Shown: in pieces, positions 47,526 to 59,177 of the stretch
Layout: the number at the start of each line of letters is the position of its first letter
How positions within the stretch are numbered: position 1 is the stretch's first letter
Source of the DNA: Sodiomyces alkalinus F11
Taxonomy: Eukaryota; Ascomycota; Sordariomycetes; Glomerellales; Plectosphaerellaceae
Direction of reading: 5' to 3'
NCBI RefSeq assembly: GCF_003711515.1
Contig: NW_021167079.1
Coordinates: 40,126 to 104,125 of the forward strand
DNA: 64,000 nucleotides
The notes under the pieces: generated by a model
Told to the model about the DNA's origin: nothing
What the model saw: the letters and a program-made list of their open reading frames with translations, nothing else
Database searches by the model: none
Made by a program: the position numbers and the translations under genes

Positions 47526-48343
47526 AGGTAAGACTATTAGGGAACTAAATAGGTTTACACACTATCCCTATAGGAGACCTTATAGATATAACGTAAGGGC
47601 GTTATTCTACCCTTCCCCCCCCTTACGGATAACGAGACTTACTAGGAACTAAATAGGTTTATACACTATCCCCGTAAAGGACCTAATAGAGATAAGGGCT
47701 ACGTATCGGCTATATTGACCTAGAAAACCCTTTAGTGGGCCGTTAGAGATAAATTCTTAGGCAGGGACCCCCCCTTAACCTAGACGGGGACCGTATAGGT
47801 ATTATCGCCTCGGTTAATATTTTCTTCCTTTTAAGCGTTTTGCTCTCGATCTCTATTCTTCCTTTTAAGCGTTTTGCTCCCGACCTTTATTCCTCTTCGG
47901 GCATAACGCCCTAACCCCCGTTCCTCTTCCTTCGGTATAGCGGCTTAATGCCCTTAAAGTCTATTTCCCTCTACTATTCCCTTAAGTGACCGTCACGATA
48001 GGGATACGATTATATTATAATAGGAGTATAGTTAGGGACTGTCGGGGTTATAATAGGAATACCCTAAAGCTGGTTAAAAAAAAAGGAAAAACCTAACCCG
48101 AAGGCTAGTAAAAAACCTAAAAAAAAAATTACCGTTCCTCTATATATACTATTACGGCCCCTTTAGGGCGTCCTTAAACCCTACTAACTTATCGTTTAGA
48201 GGGGTAGGCTCGCGCCTAACCGCCTCGCCGTTATCCTCTATATATACTTAGCTCTGCCCCGCGGTAGTAGCCGTTACCCCCTTTTACCCACTACCCGCGG
48301 ATAGCGTCGAAGGATAAAAAGATAGCGGCGTTTTCGCCTTCTA

Positions 48344-49720
48344 CTATTTCTTCTTCTTCTTCCCTGATAAAGGAGTTAAGGGCGTTAAAGCCTTCTTCCC
48401 CTTTTTCTTCGCTAATGAGGTCGGCACTATATCGTTATCGTCGGGCACTTCGTAAGGGTCCGGCGGGCCTTATAGACCCTACGGCACAAAGCCTTAAGGT
48501 TACGCGTTACTACTACTATCGCTAAATATATCGTCACCTATAAAGCTAACCCCCGCGGGGGCTAAGGCAGACCCTAAGGGTATAGGTAGGTCTCTCTAAG
48601 CCTAGGCTAGGTTAAGAGTAGCTATCTACTTAAAGGTAGTAGCCGTCCGCTCCTAGGCCGCGAGATCACGCCCGTGTAATATAAGGCGTTATTATTTAAT
48701 ATTAAGGCGTTTCTGCTCGACGGTAAGACGCTGCTACTATAGCCCGACGAATTACTTAAGGAGCGACTCTGTACTATTAAGCCTCTCGTAGATATCTTCT
48801 GCTATTTTCTAGCAGGCGTCGGTAACTTCCTTAGCTTAACGCCGAGTAGCTATAGCTTCCTCGGTAGATAACCGGTTAACCTCTAATATCGCCTAACCTA
48901 AAGCCTTTCTAAGGATAACCTGGTATCGAATTGCTATGGCCTAGTACTATAAAGGATTAATAAGGGTATTATATAGGGTTAATAAAGGGATATAGTAATA
49001 CTTACACGGCGACTTTTATTGAGGCCACTTTTCTTAATAGCGATAACTAAAACCTTCTATAGCTGCTCGGTAGCGTTCTTACCAGTAATAGAGAGCTATT
49101 ATATATATTAGAAACAGGCCTATAGAGTAGTCTATAAAGGGAGGGACTATAGCTATAGGGATAATAATAAAGATATATAACTTGGTACGCGGTATTTAAG
49201 GCTATTATGCTTAGAGTAGTAGTGGTATTTATTTATACGCCGACTATTATCGCCGTGTCGGTATATCTCGGCCTTAATAGTATACGTCTTTTCCTTAAAG
49301 TTAATTATTACTAACTTACCCGTATAACATATATAGGGGGCCTTTAGATCCCCGCCTATACTAATATCTACTACCTTTTAGCGGGGAGCGACTAATAGCG
49401 TAGTAGTTAACGTTAAAGGCGTAGCCGTAGTAAGAGTAGTAGGCTTTAGCGTAGTAGGCTACGTAGTAGACTACCTAGCGGACTATAAAGTCGATACCGT
49501 AACCACGATTTTAATCCTTTTAGAGGACCGTATTATACTCGCGGGAGTGGCGACGTGCTTATTATTATTATTATCTTCCTAAGAAGGTATAGTGACTACA
49601 CTAAACGCGTGGTTAGCTAGTATTATAGGCTAAAGACGTTTAGAAGCACTTATACAACGGTAGTTATTTAATTAATAAAGACTATAAGTCGTTAGTACGC
49701 GATATCTCGGATTAAGGGGA
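48344..49720 (-). pseudogene. Antisense frame in gypsy B 3' region
   Basis: A minus-strand frame of up to about 450 codons, antisense to gag-pol, fills the space between the chromodomain and the 3' LTR. Its stops are TAG/TAA only. It has a Thr-rich or basic start, a hydrophobic middle (IPIAIVPPFIDYSIGLFLIY), then a coiled-coil-like Glu/Lys/Gln-rich segment (ILEVNRLSTEEAIATRR, KIAEDIYERLNSTESLLK, LTVEQKRLNIK). The Lys-rich C-terminus (LAKKKGKKALTP; SGKKKKK) ends at the TAG at 48344-48346 and looks like a nuclear-localisation signal. The family is unknown. Confidence 0.5.
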
Positions 49721-50248
49721 AAACTTATAAAGAGTAGTATAATCGAAAAATTAAGTATAGAAGAGGAAGAAAAAAGAATAGGAAAAGGGAGTAACGGTAG
49801 GTTATACCATATCCCCTATAGCGGTTATATAGCACCTATTTTTAGTATAAAGAAGGAAGCTACGAGTTCGCGGAAGGAGTAATATTAGACCCTATATAAT
49901 ACTAGCTTAGGAGCCTTTATAGATAGATTAAAGAGATAACCTAGGAGGATAAAGGAGCAGGTCTAAAAGGCTCTTAGGAGGGAATTACCCTAGAACCTAT
50001 TAGGGTCTAGGCTAGGATATTAGCTTTAGTAGTTTAGTTAACGAAATGCACCCGGGTCGGGGCTATAGCCGAGGAAGGCTCCGTGTAAGAACTAGGCGGG
50101 GACCTATCGGGGTCCCCGTTATGGAAGGCTCCGGTTCGGGGTATTAGGGAATTTAGAGAGGAACTCGGAGGCTAGGTTTTTAGAGGAGCCGAGAGGCCGG
50201 CACGGATCGGGCGCTCCTAAGAATAGGAGTATCCGGGGGAGGTCGCTA

Positions 50249-50599
50249 TATTAGGTGCCTATAGCAGTGATTATAATAAGTCCCTAGTGTAAACCTATAA
50301 GGGTCTAGGTATACCCCGTCTAAGACCCCTTAAGGTATAAATAAAGTAAGTTATTATATAGTAAACAGAATAATCCCTCGAAGTAAATAAGGCAGCCCTT
50401 AAGAAAGTAAATAAGTAGCCCTTAAGGAGTAGAGCGTAGCCTTAAGGAGCGAGGGAGCCGCCCCTTTAAAAGGGAGGCCAGCGATTAATCTGATTCTTTA
50501 GCTACACCCACGTTCTGACCCTATTATGATCCCATCGTGATTATACCTGGTTCCCTGCTTGACCCTACCTTTTTACTCTTTGCGACTACCTATTTAATA
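50249..50599 (+). repeat. Gypsy B 3' LTR
   Basis: Starts TATTAGGTGC (TG changed to TA) and is equal in length to the 5' LTR. Most differences between the pair are G/A or C/T, so they reflect RIP rather than age. Confidence 0.9.
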
Positions 50600-52600
50600 A
50601 TACCGTCTTTTATCTTAATCTTAGGAACGTTATTAGGTCTCTCCGGATTTATCGTGCTATACTTTTACCGATTAGCTCTCGGCTTATCGCTCTGTTATAC
50701 GATATTCTTAGCGATACGTAAGAGTTCCTCGTATAGGGCTTTAAGGATACGACATATAAAATCCGAGTCTTCGAACTATTCCCCTTTAATAGCTATTAGA
50801 GCGTAAGTATTTACCTATTCGACTAGTTCTACCTCTTTATTATCCTATAAGTCTATAATATAACCGACTCTTTTATTCCGGTATAGAGTACGGCCGACGG
50901 TATTGTTATTAATATAATAGAAGACCTTAGGAGTATAAGTATTATATATATAATACAGAGCTATATACTTATAGTCGGGTTCGAAATAATATTTATACCT
51001 GTCGGGTAGACTAGTGCATTTTACGGGAATTAAAGTGGAGAAGAGCGGCGGGATAAAAACCGTCTATGCTACTATAACTCTACGAATATAATATCCTATA
51101 GGTCTTTTCCGATATCCCGTAATCGAGATCCTTATACCGTGATAACCTACGACACGTAGATATTCTATAGAATAGAGGATATTAACGCTATAAGTGCTTA
51201 GGAATAAAGCTCCTAGTAGTTTTTTAGCCTTAAGTTTATTAATTACCTAGGCCGTAACGGTAAAATGCCCCAGAACTAGTATAGCCTAAATATAACCGTC
51301 GATATAGAAGTCGAATATAGTAATCTCCTTAACGACTATTTTCCCGGTAACGCTATATATCGGCCGTGGATATATAGCCTTAGTAAAACGGACGTTATAA
51401 GTATAACTTATTAGCCACTATCTATCGACTATAATAGTAGTATAACCGGAATTAACGTAAACTTCTAAAGGCTAAGCTATTAGGGTAAACTTAATCAGTA
51501 TTCGATAGTACGTGTATCGGTTAATAGCTTTAGCTATAGATACCTAAGCGTTAATAATCTTATTCGGTCTAAAAGAGTAAAAACCGTGGAGAGCGTCTAG
51601 CTTAGGTGGCTTTTACGGCTTCGTAGTAGACGGTGAATATATATCCTCGTAAGCCTATAGTGTATCTAGTCGCTCCGCCCGCAGGGCTATAGATTCCTAC
51701 GAGTCCGATAATACTAAAAACGGGGTTACGGATTCCGACGCTTTGTATTCGGTCTACGGGATTACAGATATTAGGATCGTGGGTTATATATTAGGCGATA
51801 TAATAGCGTCCTCGATCTACTAACCGCTACTCCGATACGGACTCTAGCCCTTAGGCTTTAGCGGTATATACGTATTAGAATAGTTATATCGAAAGAGCTT
51901 ATTTTTACTAGGAAAATATACCGTATACTTAGTATATTTATAAAAGCGTGGCTTTATATCGAGATACATATAGGGTCTGGTTTTCTACGGTGAAACCTAC
52001 TTTCAAGATATCTATAGTCTTTTAGCCTTATATCCTAAAGCCGATTAAGCGATAGACTAAGAAAGAGAAGAAGAAGAATAAGAAGAAAAAGAAGGAGAAG
52101 GAAAAAGGCCTATATAGCCTGCGAAATAAGAATAATAAACGTTAATATCGTTAGAGTCTAGCTCCTTAGTCTTATAATAATAAGTTTTTTCTCCGTTACT
52201 TAAAATCTTATCGATAAACTTAAAGCCCTTAGCGCGTAGAGCGTCCTCTTCCTATAATCTATAAGAATTATCTATAGTATTATAGGTTACCTCTTTACGG
52301 GTATTCGAATATCCTGGCTTAACCCACTATCGTACACGACGAGTAGAGGGATATCGTATCTCTCTATAGAACTTACCGCCTCTACGAAACTAGTAGCCTC
52401 CGCGGCTATTGTATTCTTAATTATTCTAATTACCACGGTTACCTCGGTTATTCTAGTTTCCCTAACCTTTACTAGTACCGAAACGATTATCTATAGACCG
52501 GCTACCCGCGAATGGGTTATTAAAATAGTTAATAAAGCCGCCTTTACCGCCGTAACGACCCTAATTAGCGTTATTAGTATCGGTATTATCGAATAGACTA
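50600..52600 (-). pseudogene. Gypsy C 5' part, gag-like, Arg-Gly-Asn rich
   Basis: On the minus strand near 52380-52600 the frame reads GRYGGKGGFINYFNNPF and NNRGNRGN, an RGN-rich nucleic-acid-binding type. Then follow STRRVRQWVKPGYSNTRKEV-like sequence (one residue is a stop) and an acidic, Glu/Ser-rich stretch near 52050-52100. The remainder to 50600 leads toward pol. The assignment to gypsy C rests on orientation and on the target duplication flanking gypsy B. Confidence 0.5.
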
Positions 52601-55600
52601 TAGTCTTTTCGGTTATGTAATGGGCCGGAATGCTAAGAGCATAATCCGGGTGGACGCTTGCAGAATCTGCACTGTATAAAATACGGTGGCAGCGTTTCCC
52701 TGACGGTCTGAGACAGTTATAATTGTATATAATTGCCTTAATTAAATTTTGACCTATTTTATGACGATTTTGACTACGCTTTATTAGATAATTAAGAGTC
52801 TTACTTGCTAAGTGAACTACCTACCTTTTTACCTCTACCACTATTACCGATTTAAGAAGCTATCTAGCTACGCCGATAGAGCGTGTTAATCTATAAATAA
52901 CTATTAAGATATCGTATCTTAGCCCTATTACGTATAAAACCTATAAGGATTAGGAGCTCTGGCGACGCCTATACGAATTAGTTACCACCTATAATAATGT
53001 GTGGAGGTTTCTCCGCCTAGTCGATTCGACTTAGTTACCCGAGGAGCCAATAATACCGAGTTACGACTTTTTCCCCTTTATACCGCCTAGGCGTACCCCT
53101 ACGTAATATCTTGACCTTATGGACGCTGGCCAGAAAGCGTACGACGTCGAAATCGCGCGCTAGAAGATTCTATAAACGTAATACGATAGCTACCTAAAAG
53201 GGATTAACGCTATACTGACCTAGTAGGTTAATACTATCGACTAAAGCCGTAGATAACTGCTACGAGGAGGCATGCCTCGCGAGGTATACGACGCCCTTAA
53301 ACGCGATACGGATTAATACCTGGCTACCCGCTAAACCGATACCCACGAAGAGTATATCGAGCACGCACGGTACCCTGCGAATAGCCTTAAGAAGCTCGGG
53401 GAGTAGTTAGATAAGTGGCAGCTATTACTATAAAGCTATAAAGATACCGGTTTAAAGCCCACTACGTATATATAGGTTATAGATTTCTTTAGAGGTATAC
53501 GCCCCTATACCGGCCGTGATTAGACTAAAGCCGAGGGACGCCTTATAGATAACTAAGTAGTTATACCCGAAAACCTTTATACCCTTAGCTAGAAGTATAT
53601 TAATACTAGACTTAAAGACTAAGGAAAACGCGGTAGCCACCGCGCTATAGTATTCCCTATACTATATACCGGAAGCGAAAATAGTGAAGATACCTTAAAG
53701 GCCACGGCTAAGCCCTGTAAGAAGGGCGGCCGTGGGAAGAATAAAGCTGAGAATCCTACTGCCGCGGTATCTATAGCTATACCTTTAGCTGCTTTAACTA
53801 ACCGTTTCTTTTCTAAGCGCCGCTAATCTACTTTATAGAGAGGGTAGATCTACCGCGTATACGCTATACTTAGCCACGATATTAACGCCTACTTCTATTT
53901 ATTCCCGGATATGGTATATAACGATTAAACACCCTTCCAGAGCACTAAAATAACAGTCTAACGGATCTCCATATACGACCCCTTGCTACGCGCGGAAGTG
54001 GAAGAACTACGCGCCGTAAAGAAGGTGAAGAAGGATATAAGCCGGGACTCTATATAGCTTAAAGAGGCGTGACTTAACTATAGCAGCGTCCATAGCGGCG
54101 TCTCCTACGCCGCCACCTTTACAGCTAGCACTACTACTAGCTACCCTCTTCGAACCTCTAATATCCTCGATTCCGGTACTACTATTTATATTTTTAACGA
54201 TTTTTCCCGCTTTTCTGATTTTACACCCGCTACGCCGGGAGACTACGTAGTTATAGGCAGTTCGTCCCTGCCTATTAAAGGTTACGGTAATATAACTGTG
54301 AGATTAAACGGACTAATAGGAGGCCTCGATTTCAGGCTATTAAACGTCGTATACTACGAGGATTTTGCCTATAATTTAATCTCTAACTAACGCCTATATC
54401 TTCGAGGATACTAGTAGGATTAAAAGCCACTAAATAACTGTATTCGGCGTTCTGATAGATTTATACTATACTAGCTAAATTACCGCTTCGATTAAACCGT
54501 TATTAAATACGTGCCCTCTAACTAATCTGCGGCTACTTTTCTAGGCTCTTCTTCTACCCAAAAAGCTATTTATAAATCGACGATACGCTATCTAAGGACT
54601 ACAGAGGGTATCTTATAGTATCTATAACTAGGGTATACTAGCCCTGAACCGCTTAGGCACCTAGAAGAGTAGACGTAGGGGGTTAAAATAAAGGGACTAA
54701 TAACTATCGACTACGAAGCCTATAAGCTTATAAAGATAAAACGGTATATTAGTAGGCGCCCTTATACTATACCTGCTTATGTAGGGGAGCGGTAGGCAAT
54801 TAATTTCACGGATTTTAATAGAACGTCCGATAGGGACTCGCGGTTTATGTTTTTCACCGACTAATATAGTGGTTTTTCGGCTGCCTACGTTATAAAGAGT
54901 AAGCTAGTAGTGGATATCCTCGTAATAATTAAGGAATTCCTCGCCTAGGTGGACTGCTAATTAGGCTATAAGGTGCGCGTTATCGAATCTAATAACGAAC
55001 TAACTTAATCCCACGATATCACCTAATTCCTGCATAACGAGGGTATCCTTTTAGAGGGATCTACTACCGATACTTAAGCGTAGAACGGGGGTGCCGAATG
55101 CGCTACTGCCGTTGTTATCCTAAAAGGTTATGCGATGAATATCTATATAAAACTGCCGCCGTTTATATAGCCTAAGGCTATTCCTACGGCTGCGTACGTC
55201 TATAACCGCACGCCACGAAGGCAGTTTAATAAGGAATGGAAAACGCTATACGAGGTCCTTTTTAAAAGGAAGCCGATTTTATTATACCTTCGAGCTTACG
55301 GCTATAAGGCGTACGCGATAATAAAGGACGCCTAGAAGGCTGCTAATAAGCTATTAAATCGTATCGCTCCTCGCGCCTATATCGGCTACCTTATCGGCTA
55401 CGATTCTACTAATATTTTCCGTATCTAGGTGCCTAGCCTACGCCGCTAACCGCGTTATTCGAATACGCGATATAGATTTTAACGAACACGCTTTCTTTAA
55501 CGGCGATATCGCCACCTTTAAGGACGACCTCCGTTAATTAACCGAGGAGTACTTAGAAGACCTAATTAGTTAGATCGAGTAGGAGAGGGCTAGAGATTTA

Positions 55601-57682
55601 CGGCTATTTACGGACGTATAAGCTAAGGACCCCCCCCCTTTATATAACTGCTTATTTTAAATTATTAGATCCGGGGATAAACGCCCCCGGATCCCCTTCC
55701 TCGACGGCTTTGCCGGTAAGGTAATAGTCCGTAATACCCGGCCGTAAAGGGGTGGAGGAGCCTATCTCGAGTTAATTAGGATAAGATTTGGGTTATAAAT
55801 AGTGTGATTTAGCCGGTATAGCGCCTAATCACCGTCTATATCCGCCCGATCTATTACTTCCTACTCTACTAATAACCCCGCCGTTAGTTATAGCGCTAAT
55901 AGTAGCCGGTATATTAGGAAACCGTGATACCCCTATAGCCGTAGGGTTCTAGGAAAACGGAATATAGTGCTACGATACCCCTATAGCTATAGCTATAGGG
56001 CTCTTATTAAATAAAGGAGCATAACTAATTTCGTAAGGAGATAGCTAGAAAAGAGACTATTAGGTTATAGTATTTAACGCTAGCCGTTACATACCTAATA
56101 TATCTATATTAAATAGGATTCCGCTAACTAAATTATAGTTAAAAGGGTCTACGCCTATATCGCTATAACGACGCTTAACGATACCCTACGAATCCACGGC
56201 CCCGGCGGTAGCTACCGGAAATATAACCCGCGAGGCTATATCGGGAAATATAAGCCCGGCGGTTACTCCGGCGGGTACTCTGGTAGTTACCCCGATAGCC
56301 GTAAAGATCCACCGTAAAGACCTCCCTCCTCCTCCGAAGAACCCTCGCGATATACCCTTATACCCTTACGGCCACTTATGCCGATAGGCATAAGAAGACC
56401 ACCTACGGAGCTATAAGGAGATAGGGTCGTAGATACGGGTACCGGCGTCCGTAGTAGGTAGATATCAGATTCTTAATTCGATATAGGTGATAATATATAA
56501 GTTCGATAAGTATAGGTTTTTATATATATATAAGGTAAGGCTTATAGTGCGAGGAGATTAGTAGTATTAATTCTCCTTTAAGGAAACGTACGCAGTAACG
56601 CTAGCCGGATAGTTATTCCGCGCGTTAATAGCTATCGCCGTCTGATTTAACCTTACGCTATTATAATTCAACGTTATAAACGCGTTTATATAGGCGCCCC
56701 TCCCCTATAATATCTTTATATACCCGTCGCTAGGCTTTCTAGCCCCTAGGAGTCGTTTACACCTGAAAAAGGCGGTATATAGATTTAAGGAGTCTGTACT
56801 ACTTTAGTAAAAGCACTTTTCGGCTATCATTTTAGCGGATAGCTTCTAGATAGTACTATAAGAACCGTGTTATTTTCTACGTCGCGGTTTAATCCTGTTC
56901 TTCTACGTTAACGATATCGTTATAGCTTATAAGAAATAATATAAGGCGTAGATAGAGTAGGCAGTTAATAACCTATAACGCTATTATAACCTATAAGGTG
57001 GCGATCCTCTATAGTGGTTCCTTAGTATTAAGGTTATTCGCGACCGCGCTGCCCGTAAAATCTAGCTATTATAACGCGACTACGTTACTAAATTAGAACG
57101 CCTTTTAAAGCTAAATAGTAAGTATAGTAGTAACTATCGCATAATATATCTAATTAAGATTATAGAACTGCTGCCCTATTCAGGGACCTTGACGGATGTT
57201 AAAAGCTATTAACGGAAGATAGGATCTATACTATATATAGTAGTGATATCGCGCCCTGATATCGTGTTTATAGTATCCAGGCCATACCGGTTTAAAACTA
57301 ATCTAGGGCCTATTTACTACGAGGCCGCCGATTATTTAATCCTTTGTCTAATTAATAGCTAATCGTTTACCTTAGAACTAGGCGGTAGCGATACTATCGA
57401 AATCTATACTAACGCCTTATTTACCAATAATACCCTCGATCGAAAGAGTAGTTAAGCGTACGTAATACGCTTATTTAGCTGTATAATAGCGTGGCGCGCT
57501 AATAAGCAGGATATAGTTATAACGTCTATAACAGAAGCAGAGATATTAGCATTAGTATAAGGTATAGAAGAGGGTATCTATATATAACGCCTATTACTTA
57601 GTATAGGAGTGGAGTTTAACGGTCCGGAATTAAGGATCTTATACGATAATAACTAAACGATTCGATTAGTTAAAGTCCTTTA
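52600..57682 (+). mobile_element. Copia element C, RNase H-truncated
   Basis: Plus-strand copia colinear with copia B. The shared 5' segment (52600-52760) keeps a TATA-like TATAAAATA (52675-52683). RT near 56895-56930 reads GLILFFYVNDIVIAY, again Asn for the first Asp of YVDD. RNase H (57300-57680) reads ITSITEAEILALVQGIEEG and then breaks into LINE sequence at about 57683. Zinc-binding or integrase remnants lie between 53900 and 55500 (VRVIESNNEL near 54965-55005 resembles the RSDNGxE box). No 3' LTR is visible. Confidence 0.8.
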
Positions 57683-59177
57683 GAGGGTTATAGCGGCTAG
57701 GCTTAGCTTTCTAGCTAATACCCGTAACGACCTTTTAAACCCTAGTTAAATAGGGAGTAGGAAATAACGCTTAGCTATTAACACCGCCCTCCTCCTCCTC
57801 CACTATATCGAAAAACAGTATAAATCACGTTAAAAGTCCGTGATTTATACGCTATTTCTAGATATACAAGGAGCTTTTAACCACGTCGCCCGCCCCTAAC
57901 TACTTAGGACTCTTTAAGAACTCTAGCTACTCTCGAACCTAGTTATATAGGTAGCCTCTTTTACAGAAAACAGGCGTATCTAACTAGTCTTCGAGGGTCA
58001 GGTTCAGCAGCCTACCCCCCTAAATATAGGGGTTCTATAAGGCTCCCCGGTTTCTCCTATCCTTTTCCAGATTTATTTTAGGAAGGTTATAGCGGGACCG
58101 GATTTTCAGGGCCTTGAGCTATCCTATATCGACGATTTCCAGCTATCTACAGTATCTACGTCGACTAGGAAAAACTATAAGACCCTAAAAAAAGCCATAA
58201 CCTCCCTTTTTAATATAGCGAAAATTAACTAAATCCTCTGCGACCCTGAAAAAACAGAGCTTATTCACTTCCACCGAAGACGCTCTAAAGAAAACACTCC
58301 AGTTACTATAGGGGGGCACCTACTTAAGCCCGCGCTAGGTGCTATTAGGTGGCTAGGAGTCTAGTTTAATCCTAAGCTATCCTTTAAACCCTATACCGAT
58401 AAACGCCTAAACTTAGCTTGAGGGGCCCTAAACAGGCTACACAGGCTAGCCAGCTTATAGAAGGGCCTTTTCTTTAAGGCCCTGCGGTAGCTATATATAG
58501 CCTATATAGCCTCCTAAGCTGATTTTGGCTCACAGCTCTAGTAGGACCCGAAATCACCGAAAGAACCCCTAGTAGACCGCCTAGAATGCCTACAGTACGG
58601 CGCCTTAGTCAGGGCACTAGGGGCTTTTAGGGGGGCCCCTTTACGGCCTCTAGAACTCGAAGCAGCAGTATCCCCAGCGGCGGTTCGGTTAACTAAATCT
58701 AATAGGCTTTATACCTTTAGGACCTTAAAATTCCAACTAAACCACCCTATCAAACGCTTGCTCCTAGGAGACGGGAACCACCTCGCCCTTCTTCAGAACC
58801 TATAGCCCACCACACAGCTATATAGGCTAGACCTAGAAATAGTGGCTTTAGTAGGTTAGTCTTAGGATATCAAAGGTCCTTCGGCTAGGTAGAAGGCCCC
58901 CTAGGCCTCGGAACCTATAGCGGACCTAAGACCCTTTTTCGCCCTTAGAGACCGGCCTAGCCCTAGCCCTGGCCCTAGCCCGGGCCCCGATACCCTCGAT
59001 TAGAAAACAGCCCACCTCGAAGCCCTCGCTAAGATACAAGGCCTAGGGGAATAGGCTACTATTTTCTACACGAGCGGCTCTCTAGGCCACTCTACCAGGC
59101 CCCCTAACGGGCCTTCACAGGCTATCGCCGCTATAATACAGTGAACTAGTACTAGAAGGCCCTATAAAGCTATAGGC
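57683..59177 (+). mobile_element. LINE D fragment (RT to RNase H start)
   Basis: The plus-strand frame begins in the RT domain (RLSFLANTRNDLLNPS), fused directly to copia C RNase H. It then reads LFLDIQGAFNHVARP, SPVSPILFQIYF and LELSYIDDFQLSTVS (near 58105-58155, intact YIDD). The thumb and connector follow, then the RNase H start FYTSGSLGHSTRPP. It stops at KAIGF at 59177 where the poly-T of LINE E begins. Mutation is moderate: several CpA/TpG remain and stops are sparse. Confidence 0.8.

Larger units (their letters stand above)
41858..50599 (+). mobile_element. Gypsy B, chromovirus with both LTRs and TSD
   Basis: Two 351-bp LTRs (41858-42208 and 50249-50599) and a 5-bp target duplication ATACC (41853-41857 and 50600-50604) define an 8742-bp insertion into gypsy C. 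The plus-strand order is gag (zinc knuckle about 43485-43535), protease, RT, RNase H, integrase, chromodomain (about 47395-47525). A 2.7-kb 3' region follows with a long antisense frame. RIP stops occur throughout. It is the youngest visible insertion at this nest. Confidence 0.92.
38340..52600 (-). mobile_element. Gypsy C, split by gypsy B, RIP-mutated
   Basis: A minus-strand gypsy element is cut in two by gypsy B: the 3' part (RT, RNase H, integrase) is 38340-41857 and the 5' part is 50600-52600. RT near 41220-41300 reads FHNSPPFV, then YFYRAYIDDIIIFSDSFKEYL, an intact YIDD box typical of a widespread fungal gypsy family. LTRs are not recognised; the right end is lost at the copia C junction. 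Confidence 0.75.

Noticed and set aside
50537..50806. A small hydrophobic membrane protein
   Set aside because: The first part is gypsy B LTR and the rest is antisense to gypsy C; the hydrophobicity comes from TpA-rich codons.
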